A stretch of DNA of 64,000 nucleotides from Panonychus citri (taxonomy: Eukaryota; Arthropoda; Arachnida; Trombidiformes; Tetranychidae): assembly GCF_014898815.1 (NCBI RefSeq), contig NW_026515549.1, positions 1,051,072-1,115,071 of the forward strand, read 5' to 3'. The position numbers were made by a program, and so were the translations under genes. Position 1 is the first letter of the stretch, and the number at the start of each line of letters is the position of its first letter. Positions 13,201-24,875 of this stretch are shown here, piece by piece. A model generated the notes under the pieces. That model saw only the letters and a program-made list of their open reading frames with translations. It had not been told where the DNA came from and searched no databases.

Positions 13201-14141
13201 TTATTTATTTGCAGGATTTTAATAGTTTAATTTAATTCTGAAGGTGTAAAAAGTGATTACAATTAATTAAATTAAATGAATAGCAATTAAAGTTTAATTG
13301 AAGAGGCCAAACCTTGCAAAAGAGCAGATATTATAATAGACAATCAAGAAATCAGCAAATTAATAGTAAACACAATTGCTGCTTAATTGCTGGTTAATCG
13401 TGACTTTGACCGTTTCATTACTTTAAGGTAATATATTGAATACAATTAAAGATTGATTTCTTTTCTCAATTAAATTAATGATAATTATCATGAGATTAAT
13501 TTGCTCTATTGTTGGACTTGATTGTAATCGTAACGATAATCAAAAGGTTTCGTTGGTTTTGATGACGATAAATTTAGTTCTGCTTTTCATTGAACAAATA
13601 TTAACTTAATTAATTATAAACTTTAAAGTCTCTTTAGAAACTTTTTATTCAACAATCTGATATAACTGTAATTGTCGAAACTTGTTTGGACATTTAATTA
13701 ACTTTAGTCTACCCACACTCAGGATGTTCATCATTTAATAATAATCATCTTGATGGTAATAATAATAATAGTGATGATCGTAATTAAATTTTATTTGATT
13801 TTTTTGTCATTAAACATCACTGATACTTTAATGATCTGACTAATCGTTTTCTTAGTTATTACATTCGTTAATTAATTTCAGGTTAGTTTGGATTCTCATG
13901 TTTCATCAATAATTCAAATATCAGACAAATAGATTCGCAATCAGTTTAATTGTTGCAGTTATTTTACAAAAATCGTTATTAAATTTTAGATAGAAACTTG
14001 TATCTCTTTGGATAACATTTGATTAACATGATCACCTCTTGGAATCATGGTATTCAGTAACTGTACAAATTGATTTCATGGTGGACTTATAATTAATAAG
14101 AATATAAAACAATAGTAACTAAGTTAATTTGACTCAGAAAT
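10252..14141. other. Intergenic region between two convergent genes, no gene recognised
   Basis: 3.9 kb between the 3' ends of the disordered-protein gene and the WIF gene. The first 150 bases hold the 3' UTR and poly(A) signal of the former. No kinase-like or other recognisable coding exon of useful length is seen on the minus strand, which matters for the interpretation of the WIF gene. An 84-codon frame at 11266-11520 resembles nothing I know and was not accepted. Confidence 0.5.
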
Positions 14142-15615
14142 TCATTGGCACAGTCGATTGCAAATACATAAGCAAATGGCAAACAGGAAGACAAATAGGA
14201 AGACAAACAGAAAGACAAAGCAAAGAATCAAGGTGAATGAATCAATGGAAGGTTGAATGAGAGAGGGCGAGGTCACTTTTTCAAACGAACTCTCTGAAAT
14301 CGTATGAGCTAATCCCTTTGCACAAATACGATTCCGTTTAATAGATAAAAATATCTTTTCATTTGATTCAACTACCGAAATGTTCACATTGATGGAAACA
14401 TGGACTTCGACGTCTTCCTTGCCGATACATGGTAAACCGATGCTTAAAACTAGAGAATAGAATAGAAAATCAGTTAGTTGTGTTTCGATAAATGGCCGAA
14501 ATTAAGAAATGCTGATAGGGAACAATCAAGAATCATATCGATGATAAATTCTGGTACTTTTTCAATTGTTAAGTTAATCATTAGAGTCAATAAATCATTA
14601 GATGACTAGTGATAACTTTTGGTTTCGGTAGTTTATCAGAAATCCAAAGCTAATGGCACTTATATTAATTATTCATTATCTTCGAGAATTAATTACAGTT
14701 AATTACTAATTATGATTATCTCGATTTCATTAATCTGTAAATAAACCTGAAATTGTGGTAACATATCAATAATTATCTGTCAATATTATGAGTTATCTCA
14801 AGATCACCATTGGCAATAACAATTAAACTAATCAATCAAGCTAACATCTAAGTGTATTACAGTTTATACCTTTTATTGTTTCATTATAATTTGATAGCAC
14901 TTTAATTAACTTGAGCGGTAACAAGTTAATCAAGATGCTAATACTAATCTGAAAATAATCGAAACCCAAAGAAATATATTTATTAATATATAAGAATATC
15001 AATATTACCTTGTTCTTCATTGGGAACAAAACCTTGTCTTGAGATGTTCATATGAGTAGTTCCAAGAGCATGAACATTGTCAATGTGAAGATTAATTGAA
15101 TAAGGCATCTGAAAATGAGATAAAATAAGATTATGATTAAGATATTGTATTTATTATCTAAATTTTCTGTTACCTTTTGACCAATTAAATTAACCCAAGT
15201 GAAATTAAGATCACAAATCTTAGCATCGACCGGCATCTCAAAGCCAAGAGCATATTCATTAACGGTTCCGTTTTTAACATAATAAATATCAGATTGAAGA
15301 CCTGCGATCAAGAGGATTAGTGTTGAAGATAAAGAAATGGTTAAATTGAGAGATTATTAGAGATCCGGTTTTTCCTGATGTAAATCTCACCATCGGATCA
15401 GTGATAAAATCAAAGTTTAAAAGTAAATCAAAAGGTGAGAATAATTCAGAGGTATGAGAAAATAGAGTATTTCATGAAAGAACTGAATTCATACCGATTA
15501 AACGAGAGACTTCATCACGATTGATGTAGAAATCAAGGAATCCATGAGTTAATTTGATTAGAATTAAGAAAAGCACAAGGAATTGGTTTAACCATTTGAT
15601 TGAAATGACCAACAT
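14142..15615 (-). CDS. WIF-domain membrane protein, RYK/Derailed-like ectodomain without kinase (4 exons)
   Basis: Exons on the minus strand: 15615-15495, 15301-15174, 15108-15009, 14449-14142. All boundaries are GT/AG and in phase; they give 218 aa. Residues 1-25 form a signal peptide. Residues 26-160 are a WIF (Wnt-binding) domain: FYINRDEVSRLIG, then DIYYVKNGTVNEYALGF, LNFTW, NISRQG, LPCIGKEDVEV and RNRICAK, the same order as in RYK/Derailed receptors. After a short Ser/Thr-rich linker comes a strongly hydrophobic segment (SFTLILCFVFLFVFLF onward) and a stop a few residues later (CICNRLCQ). RYK proteins normally continue with a cytoplasmic tail and a pseudokinase; none is visible in the 3.9 kb downstream. 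It could be a membrane-anchored or GPI-anchored Wnt-binding decoy, or a truncated paralogue. Alternative splicing to distant exons cannot be excluded. Confidence 0.8.
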
Positions 15616-18600
15616 GATATTTGATATTAGATTAACATCAAGTCATAACATTAATTTGAACAATCAACAAATGGTTCACTAATTATTTTAATTGTTAGTC
15701 AACTGGGAACATTATCACCTCTATGAACAAAAAATGAACCGATGAACCAATGTTTGAATGTTTACAACCAATGAAACATGTAATTGAAAAGCATAATAAT
15801 AATAATCCAATTGATTCCACTAATCACTACGATCCTACAAGACCATTAATCCATTAATCTGATGATCAGTTTCTGCTTGAATCACATTCTGTTGACTTTA
15901 TTGGATAAAAAATGAGGCGAAAAAAGTTGCAACATGTTGTTGATACACAAAGAGCACAAACAATGAAGAATCACCTTTAACAGGTAAACAAAAGTCACAC
16001 AAGAGGAGGAACAATAATTACCCAATTGACCAATTAATCAATCGTTTAATTAAACAGTTGAAAAACTATCATGTTATTGTTTGTATTCCATGTGAATGAG
16101 TTGGAAGAAAAATTCATGAGCAACAGATAGAACATCATGTTGATAGAGAGAAGGTAAAAACACTGAATTTTCTTCTTCTTCTCCTCAAGTGGCTCTTCTT
16201 CAAGACGCCCTAAAAGGTAAGTTTTTTGCCTTTTCTCTTATTTACTTCTCCCTATTATCTTCATTTTCTCCCTCATTCTCTCTCTCTCTTTCTACTGCTC
16301 TCTTTCTTTTATCTGCTTGTTATCATCCTCTTTCTAGAATTGTAGTTACCTGAGTTTTCGTTTGTTGGCAAGAAAAAGGAACAAGAAGTGAGAAGGTAAG
16401 AAGATGATTTTTGAGTCTCTTGTTCTTCCATTTTGTTAATCATCATGAATCTTCCTTGATTGTCCTAGATATTGACCATCCTTTCGCAAGGATGAAGTGA
16501 CCTGAGAGACGTTGACTGTTGGCTTTGCGGGGTAGATCAGGTTTTCTATTTAACTTTATTTCTTGTGATGAGGATCAAAGATGAAGATGAAATAACATTG
16601 AGGTAACTTTGATTTGTGATTAAAAGGTAAAAAGAAATAAATTCAATTCATGAAATGATAGAATTATAATAATAATGAATTTCATCAAACAAACAGTTCT
16701 TTTCATTTTAATCATGATTAATCTAAAATATTCATTCAATTTTTTTGCATATTCATAATATTTATTAGTAGAATGAGATAAACTCTATCGTCTAAATAAA
16801 ATTAATAACATGTCTTGTTTTGTAGCTACAAATTAATTTAATTAAATGTTGAAATATGAGAAAATGCTCACAATGATTATCAATTTTCAGATTATCAATC
16901 AAATTTAATGAACTTCTCGAAATGAATCAGATTTGATTCAAAACCTTTGTAATTATCGGCCTGGTGAAGCGAAAGGTTAGTTACTTGAAGCAACAATTAT
17001 TTCGGATTGATTTGAGAGCCATGAGCTATTTGATAATCAATAAATAGTTTGCTGATTAATTTAAATTAATTATCTGATTCCCAGAGGTCATATAACAGTT
17101 CTTAAACTGAAACTAAGCTAAAACATTGGCAAATCTCAATTTCTTATTTCAATTTCGCAGAAATTTAATTACAATTTAATTGCAGAACTGAAAAGTATCT
17201 TTCAATCAATCGACCAACTTTCAATGCATTAATCAACCTCAGGAAATAAAGAAAACTTGAAAATCTTATCCTTGTTATTCACAGATTTAGATTAAAACTG
17301 TATCAATGCGATAAGATTAAAAGATTTAATGAGATAATTAGTATTCATTATCTTTGTTTTACAACAACAATTAAGTTATTAAACTCTGAAAAGTTAATCG
17401 TTTCCCTTTTTCTAATTGATTGAGTTAATTGAATTGCTTAATTAATGAACAACTTCATGGACTTTTTTTTTGTTTTTAATTATCGACAGTATAAAACTTG
17501 CGAAAAGAGATTGATCTAATCCACGAAAAAACAATCAACCAAAGTGAGTAAATGAATTATTATGATCAACATACCTTCAGGATATTCAAGTTTATCTTAG
17601 CATTTTCATCACTAAATCGTGCTAACAAGCTGATTATACCTTTGATTATCATTATTAACCTTAAAATTTACAGAAATTAGCGTTAACCTCATCGATACGA
17701 TTGATCACTTACTTGTGGCTAAAATAGGTAAAAGTAAACAAATGTTGGTCAATCAGTTAATTAGTGCTCATCAAACAATGAAACTATTTATATTCAAGTT
17801 CTGATAAAAATGATGAAGATCAAATAGATGATGAATGGAAAATGATAGATTAGCTTTCAACAAAATAGCAACAATGATTTAAATATCATCGTTTGTTGAA
17901 TCTACATCAAAATAGAATGAGATAGAGAGATTAAGATGATCAATCGGCTAATCAAATATAATTTTTTACCATCGCCCTCATCATCATCGCCAACACCATC
18001 ATAATCGCCGGAATAAAATGAATTTACAACAATCAACTGATCACCATCTTCATGTAGACATTTTCTATCAAATTTCAAGATGAAATTCTCAATTGCAACA
18101 CAATTTTCAGGTAACATGAATTGGCGAGTTTATCTTGTATCATGATTTTTATAAATAACAAAATCTTCGTCTCAATTTTACTGACAAATTGTGAAGATAA
18201 AAAGTATGATCGAAATATAATTCAAAGTGACTTTACCTTAATCACGACGTTTACAAAGGTTTGATAACTTAAATTATCAAGGACTTTATGATTATAGAAA
18301 CATCATGAAAGGTGAACCCGAAATAATTGGTGAACATGAACCAGAACAAATTGAACTAATAATCATTATATTGTTGGTACTCATGAAGACGATCAAACTT
18401 TAATCATGATAACATTCATTAAATTGAAGGTCTTGTTTGGTTACTCATAAATTAATCAATTTCAATCATTTCGTGACTTTCATTTAAATTGAAAGAAAAT
18501 TCTATTGACAAAATTAAGATCGTCACCTAGCATGAACATTCTGAGGGTTTAATCATTAACATTAAAACTTTTCTTCATTAATTATCAAGCCAATGAACTT

Positions 18601-19550
18601 TAATTAGTTATTAATCGACTCTCATGTTGACAAGTTTATTTCATTGAAAAGTTAATAGCATCAAGATTTTCTTACCATTTCCTAATTATATCGAAACATC
18701 AATTAGATTTTAAATGGATTAAATTATTTATATTAATTTTAAAGTAATTTGTCTTCTGGCCCAAGTGTCAATCTTTAGATTGGTTAATCAACAGAAGCTA
18801 ATTAACATCACTCAAAAAAGGCAGGAATCAATTGCATTTGTTGTCTATTGATGATTCTTATCATCAAGATTGATTTCACAACAAGTTGATTATTAACTCA
18901 TAACCAGAAAATGTTGATTTACCTGTAATCATGATTTGTTATCATTCTGTTTATTTCAATGACTTATAACATAAAAGTGTCAAGCAGAAACTAGTTGATA
19001 ATAGATCAGCTTATCATCAATTTATTAATAACAAAATGAGAAGGATGTAAACACTAAACCTACACACATTTTATTGTTTGGTGTTAAATCACTCGATGGG
19101 ATTATCATCAATTGTAACGCTAATAGATTAGATTGTATTGAATTATCATTAATCCATCTTTAGGGTTGAGAAAATATATTATCTTCTAAATCAAAAAAAC
19201 TTTTGCATCTTATTGTTAGTAACTACTAATATAAAATGGATGTGGATAATGTACTCCTTTTATATTTTCGAAGTTAATTTAGAATAAATTTAATCGAATA
19301 CAACCTTTCATAATGATAACTTAATAAAATATGATAAACATCAAGTATTATTGTTAAGATTGATTCCAGCTAGTAGTAAGATGTGCTCATTAGAATTTGC
19401 GAAAAAAGTTTGCAGATTTTTTGTTCTTCTTTCTGTAAGTTCCATGAAAATGAGGATGAACAGGAAAAAATCACACGTGGATTGAAATTTATTGTTTTTC
19501 TTGAATTAAACTCTTTAAATTCAGAATGTTGAAAACTCTCATCTAATAGA
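15616..19550. other. Intergenic region upstream of the WIF gene, no gene recognised
   Basis: 3.9 kb of A+T-rich DNA, with a slightly more G+C-rich part at 16150-16560 that includes CT-rich stretches and may hold the WIF gene promoter or 5' UTR. A minus-strand open frame at 17902-18117 contains an acidic, Cys-containing stretch (see findings) but lacks a convincing acceptor site. Confidence 0.4.
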
Positions 19551-19928
19551 ATAACGGTATTTTTGCTCTTAAAATATGAATAGTCACTAAAATGAGCTTA
19601 CTCAAAAAACTTCCACCAAGTTTCTCGTTTAACTTTACCTTTGAGTTTTCAGCTCTTCGTCAGTTATCAAGAAATACACCCTACACAGGCTATTGTCTTC
19701 CAAATCAATGCATTTGGGGTGTCTCTATCTGTAGTGATTAGCTATCATTAGAATTATCAAAATTATAACAATAGAGAACCCAAAAGCTTTAATTGAATAA
19801 CTGATTAGAAAATTTGATCGATGAAACTGGAATTATAAACTTAGCAACTAAATTCATTAGTATAAGTAGATAGTTGAAGTTGATGTTCGAATTGAATTAG
19901 TTAGTAACAAATTGGAAACTCAGCAAGA
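19551..19928 (+). promoter_or_regulatory. Promoter / 5' UTR region of secreted-protein gene, duplicated at 22150
   Basis: About 380 bases before the ATG at 19929 are repeated with high identity at about 22150-22574. Shared landmarks are the CTTCCACCAAG tract, GTCTTCCAAATCAATGCATT, TCTATCTGTAGTGATTAG and the last 60 bases before the ATG. The strong conservation of non-coding DNA in both copies is due to a recent segmental copy. Confidence 0.6.
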
Positions 19929-20879
19929 ATGAAAATATTGATAATTGTGCTACTTTCCATGGGTAAGTCGTAATTTCAGTTTAATTTTCTTTAAATTATG
20001 ATTTATTCTAAATTACTTGATTACAATTTGATATTTCCAGGACTGGAAAGCTCATCAACAGCTCCACTAGAAGAAGCCAAGTTTCTAAGACAAATAGTCG
20101 ATCAATACAGTCCACCATTGATCATCTCTTTTCTTCATTCTCGAATGGATAACAATCAACAAATGATTAAGAAAATCAAAAATTCATTAACAGACTTGGA
20201 TAAATCTAAACGAGATATATTTGATTTAGCCGAGAAAACCTTACAATTACTCAGTAATCAACTAACCGCTCTGGAAAAAGCCGATTATTTTGACCATGAT
20301 GGAACTGAAAAGGTCAAGTTTTTTGTTGAACAATTTATTATGGTCGATGAATTTTACCCAATTGATTTTGGTTCTTATGGAATGACCAATATCGAGTTAA
20401 CTGTTGACGGAATATTGGAGCAATTAAAAACTCAGACATTTGACAAATTACACAACCAAACCATCACATTGATTGAAAATTACCTTTCTGATATTGAGGA
20501 CAAGGAATCAAATGTGAATTGTAATCGATTGCAACAAGTATCGATCTCATTGGCAAAAGATGAACTACATTCACTTATTAACCATCTTTACACAATTAAA
20601 ACCACTAATTACAACAATGGGCAACCTTACAATAATAATAATATTAATGATCCACGAAAAGATGAGATTGATAAATCGTTGAAAAGATTGAAAACAATTG
20701 TTGACTTTTTCTATTCACAATTTAATTATCTCGCTGATAAAGAATCAGCTTCAACATCTAAACCAACAATTAATACACCAAATTATCAACCAGAAATGTC
20801 TAACAAAACATACTTCGATCTAAATATTGATGCAGAAGTTGCAACAACTTCTCCATTAGCTGTACGTGGTTCATATTGA
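19929..20879 (+). CDS. Two-exon secreted protein, 290 aa, family unknown
   Basis: Exon 1 is 19929-19962 and exon 2 is 20041-20879, joined by a 78-bp intron (GTAAGT...TTTCCAG), phase 1. The protein starts MKILIIVLLSMGLESSSTAP, a signal peptide with a likely cut near residue 18. The mature protein is rich in amphipathic helix: residues 30-110 and 150-250 alternate charged and hydrophobic positions. It has one Cys only, a polar Asn run near residue 215, and a Ser/Thr/Pro-rich tail ending VRGSY. No known domain is recognised. A poly(A) signal AATAAA lies at 20975-20980. Small lineage-specific secreted proteins like this are common in plant-feeding mites; a role in saliva or gut is only a guess. 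Confidence 0.75.
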
Positions 20880-21023
20880 GTGCAATGATCAACAATTTAT
20901 TAATAATAAAATACTGGTAACCAAGGATGTTTGTGATAATCAATTACTTCCTATCCTTTCTTTCATTCATTATCAATAAATGAACGAATGCATAAAAATG
21001 CATTGCACAGTTCCAAGAGGTGG

Positions 21024-22140
21024 TAACTCACATTTGTAATAATAAGTGACATTTAATTTACGGTTGATATTGGTTTTGAAACTTTTCATTATTGTACCTC
21101 TGACATTTCCAGTATCACTCTTTTCCTGATTAGTAATGAGATTATAAATTGAGTCAGTTGATTCGTTTGTTTATTTTTCGTGATTGAATCTTAGTATTAC
21201 CCAAAATAGCGAATCATGTCCAAGACAATCAAGTATCGAAGGTCCCATAGCTATCAAAATACTCGTCAATGGCGTATAAATCCCAGGTAAAAGTTCAGAA
21301 CTCGAATGATGCTGATATTCGTATAATAAGCAATCGATACCTTTAAGAAAGACAAGTCAACAATAAATTCCAATTCAATATCATGATGAACATAATGAGT
21401 CTAGAAAATTGTTAATTTATCTTAATTTCGATAAGTTAGTCTGAAAACTTTACCCATAATCACTTTACGTTCGTAACTGTCCATTCCGTTTTGGTCTTTT
21501 ATATTGTAATAATTATTGAATCTATTCTTAGGCGCGTCAACTAAAATTGTAAGGGAAACGCTTCGATTGTCTCTTTTCCCTCTTAATTATTTTCTCTCTC
21601 CATCAACAATTAACTAATTATTACATTTGTTTATCCCGCTCTAAATCTTTGTAACCAATCACATGTTTTCCCTACCTGGATAAATACCTTAACCATTTCC
21701 TTTTCCAAATCAATCAGTTGTACACCTTTACCTACAGTTAATCTCTTACCTTTTCTCTACTCTCAACTTCACCTTTAACCTCAAGTTAAAGCTTATCCTC
21801 TCTCTTTCTCAAATTTCCGTTTCCTATGTTACAATTCTCAACAAAGTGATACTATTTCAATTAAACAATTTCCTTAATTAATTTATTGTTTACTGATTGT
21901 CAAGCTATTCAGCAAAAGGGCTATCAGGGTAAATTACTTTGAACCCTCTCACTGATTGTTAGGCTTTGCAGTACGATAATAATCGGTTCATTTTTGTAAG
22001 GGTGCCTGTACCTCATCCCCGTGAATTAATTAGACCTTACAAAATCATACCGTTAATTGTTGATGTTGATGAAATAAACTCTTGCATGAAGCATCTATCT
22101 CCATTACTCTATTAATTACAACAATTAGTTAATTTGGTTT
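21024..22140 (-). pseudogene. Pseudogene fragment (exons 3-5) of the PAN-module membrane protein family
   Basis: Read on the minus strand this matches three consecutive exons of the gene at 34620-39076. The equivalent of exon 3 ends with DSYERKVIMG (about 21455-21547), exon 4 contains GPSILDCLGHD (about 21190-21345), and exon 5 contains NVRGTIMKSFKTNIN (about 21030-21115). Splice sites between them are still recognisable. Exon 3 is split by an LTR insertion at 21548-22041 and resumes at 22046-22115 with the part matching EFISSTSTIN. No exons 1-2 or 6-16 are present, so this is a relic. Confidence 0.75.
21548..22041. mobile_element. Solo LTR (TG...CA, 494 bp) inside a pseudogene exon
   Basis: The exon is interrupted exactly by a 494-bp block starting TGTAAGGGAAACG and ending GACCTTACA. 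It is flanked on both sides by AAAT (21544-21547 and 22042-22045), a 4-bp target-site duplication. Removing the block restores the alignment with the paralogue exon at 46921-47074. TG/CA ends with short inverted terminal bases (TGTAAGG / CCTTACA) are typical of LTR retrotransposon LTRs. No internal region and no second LTR are found here, so it is a solo LTR formed by LTR-LTR recombination. It does not resemble the LTRs at 39609 and 42330. Confidence 0.75.
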
Positions 22141-22149
22141 CAATTTAAC

Positions 22150-22574
22150 GGTATTTTTACTTTTGAAAGATGAGTTATCACTAGAAGGAGATTGCTAAAA
22201 AAACTTCCACCAAGAGATAGCAGAAACAATATCTATTCAGAGATAAAGTGAGGAATTAAATTGAGTTTCTCTTTAAGCTTTACCTTTGTTATTTCCATCT
22301 CTTCGGCATTTAGCCAGGAATACACCTACAGACAGTTGTCTTCCAAATCAATGCATTTGGGGTATCTCTATCTGTAGTGATTAGGCATCATTAGAATTAT
22401 CTTAAATTGTAACAATAGAGAACCAAAAAGCTTTGAATAACTGATTAGAAAATTTGCTCAATAAAATTGAAATAATAATAAATCGAAGTACTGAATTCAT
22501 TGGTAGTGGATAGTTGAAGTTGATGTTCGAATTGAATTAGTGAGTAACAAATTGGAAACTCATCCAGAATGTTG
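22150..22574 (+). repeat. Duplicated orphan promoter of the secreted-protein gene
   Basis: Copy of 19551-19931, ending at CATCCAGAATG, the position of the start codon in the original. It is joined directly to a chemoreceptor last-exon relic instead of its own coding sequence; the start codon is followed within five codons by TAA. Confidence 0.75.
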
Positions 22575-22582
22575 GAAAATTA

Positions 22583-22707
22583 AAAATGTTGGATTTGCCT
22601 TTGGAACTTTATTTGTAATCAACATCAATTTCATCACTTCAATGTTCACTTTGGAACGAACTGAGACATTACGTAACATCACTATGGCCAATTTCTTTCA
22701 AAAATGA
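22583..22707 (+). pseudogene. Chemoreceptor (GR-type) last-exon relic
   Basis: Matches the final exon of the receptors at 24380-24526 and 25858-26004: GFAFGTLFVIN, then FITSMFTL, and ends ANFFQK before a TGA at 22705-22707. It has no first exon. It belongs to a copied unit made of receptor 3' exon plus spacer plus receptor promoter. Confidence 0.75.
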
Positions 22708-22956
22708 TTTACCGTCACAATAAAATCTCAAAATCTCATCAATTGTCATTTACTTGCGAGTTAAAATACATGTATAAACCAAATTGATAACTTACGTCTT
22801 GTTCAATTTGATTTAACACTGAAATAAAATTCAATATGAGAAATTGCATTGAATCTCATTCATCAGCTTGAAAACGATTATGCAACGATATATTAATATA
22901 TGAATTGTGCGAAGTGACTATTTATTGATTTATTTCGTCGCTAGGCTAAAGTTTAA

Positions 22957-22963
22957 TATAAAA
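22957..22963 (+). promoter_or_regulatory. TATA-like box of chemoreceptor gene
   Basis: TATAAAA about 75 bases before the ATG at 23036; the same element is kept in the copied unit at about 26252. Confidence 0.45.
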
Positions 22964-23035
22964 GTTCCAATATTGATTTGTTCATTACTCTTATCTATTG
23001 ATGAGCTATCGACATGCTCATGTAATATGAAATAG

Positions 23036-24526
23036 ATGTTTCTTAAGTGCCGAGTTTACCTTACTCATTTTTCAAGTCTCTTTACCGTTTTAACTTTGTT
23101 GAAAATGATTAATGATCAAATAAACTACAATTCAATTGTTGTAAAAGATGTTATTTTCCATCCTCAGATAATTATTAGTTCAGATTCACCTAAATGGTTT
23201 GTGAGATCCACAACGGGAATTTTTTCCGGTCTAGTGTTTATAAACTCAGTGTCATTGGATATTTATAATGACAGTTTCGCAATGAAAGAGGATAAACTTT
23301 CAATTTTTCGAATAGTTTGCGCTGCTTTCAATCTTACGATTTTGGGACTCCGAATGATTATCGCTTGTTCTATGAATTGGTCGTATTTTTGTGATTATAT
23401 TCAACGACTTTGTGTCTATGATATTGATTCCAACTCATGTTCTGTTGAAAAGATAAGACGAGCTCGTCGAATTAAGAAAATTGTTCTGGTCATACTGTTT
23501 CTTTCATACGCTTGTCTACCTTTTCGATTATGTCACAAAAAGCTCTTTTTTAAAGGTCAATGTTTTCTAGTTAATAGTTTCAATGTCATTGCAACAATTG
23601 GTAACTTTTTCTTACTCAATTTAATTGTTGATTCTTGTATATGTTTGGAAGTGGCTTTTTCCTCGATAAATGTTAGGATTAAAGATTTTCCTCGAAATGA
23701 GGCCCTAGAAATACTGCTACAACAAATGAAAAAAATTCGATTAAACTATAGTCATCTGATCCGAGCAACTCAATCAAGCGAAAAGTTCGGGCGATATTAT
23801 ATAACCTTATTATACATTCAAATGGGGGTATTTGGTGTTCTTAATAATGTTCGTGCTTTTGGCAATACGAAAATCGTAGATCCTACTTGGATTATCTACA
23901 CAGTAGCTGATGTTATTTACCTTGTTTACTTTACGAATAGATTTGTTTCACTTAATCAACTCTCAAATCATGGATTAGAGGATTTATACGAAATCTCACT
24001 AGGAGCAACAAGTCGTCGATTTCAGTATCAGGTTTGTTTATTAATAATTCCTTCAATAAAATAAGAAAAGTCAACTTAAGGGTATGTTTAAGGATTACTC
24101 TGGATGGAGCTGCATGATCAATTGCAAACTTTATCTACCGAAGTTAATTAAATATTTTTGTTTAAATTAGTTTGTGTTAAGTCTTCATTAAAAGAATCAA
24201 AATCGAGAAAGTAAGGCCCGGAGAGCCTGAGAAACTCAAACATTCGAACAATTAAATAATTTGGTTGATTATTTGAACTGCCCGGTTGACCCTTATTGTC
24301 CATAATTATTGCCTATTGAGCTTCACCCAGAATAATTCTTAAACTATACCAACCATTTTTCAAATATTCTTTTCTTCAGAATAATATGTTCATGGAACGA
24401 ATGCTCTGGAAAAATGTTGGATTCACTTTCGGAAATCTGTTCGTGATAAATACTAATTTTATCGTCTCGTTGTTCTCATTGGCACTTACGTTGACCCTCG
24501 CTCTCATTAATTTTTTCTATTTTTAG
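23036..24526 (+). CDS. Gustatory-receptor-type chemoreceptor, intact, 380 aa (2 exons)
   Basis: Exon 1 is 23036-24031 (332 codons) and exon 2 is 24380-24526 (48 codons plus TAG), joined in phase 0 by a 348-bp intron (GTTTGT...TTCTTCAG). The protein has about seven hydrophobic segments and no signal peptide. The C-terminal exon carries VGFTFGNLFVINTNF before the last membrane segment, the place of the conserved arthropod gustatory receptor motif (TYxxxxxQF type), here diverged. A phase-0 intron before the last exon is typical of this family. These receptors act as ligand-gated channels in sensory neurons and usually detect tastants; the ligand is unknown. It is the only intact member of the local array. 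Confidence 0.85.
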
Positions 24527-24875
24527 TATTAATACCTTGGGCCAATTGCAGAAAAACATTAGCGAAAAAATAATAATCAGAATCTATACGATGAGAATCA
24601 ATATATTTTGATATCAACTAATCATTCATTGATTATGTCGAAACTACTCACTGACTACCTGCTCGAACAAAATAATCAACAGGAGACTTCTCTGTGGCGA
24701 TTAAATTAAATCCAGGAAATCTTTTCATTAGAAACAGAAACAAGAGATCAATCATTTGCGGACTTGCACAGTAGTCGAGAATCGATATTACTTATACTGT
24801 AGTACATATCATAGAGAAAGGATTAGTTCCAATTTAGTAATATTAAATCAGTTTAATCGTGGAGTAATCAAAGAC

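Larger units (their letters stand above)
22581..23040 (+). repeat. Copied unit a: receptor 3' exon + spacer + receptor promoter
   Basis: About 460 bases nearly identical to 25885-26342 and 33033-33476. The unit runs from the last receptor exon through CTCAAAATCTCATCAATTG to the promoter segment just before the next receptor's ATG. This is what a head-to-tail tandem array of receptor genes would leave. Confidence 0.85.

Noticed and set aside
10252..14141. Kinase exons that would complete a RYK receptor
   Set aside because: No minus-strand frame of useful length and no HRD or DFG-like motif context was seen downstream of the WIF exons.
21548..22041. First thought to be a MITE because the ends are inverted (TGTAAGG / CCTTACA)
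   Set aside because: The TG...CA ends, 494-bp length and 4-bp target duplication fit a solo LTR better; the inverted part is only about 7 bases.
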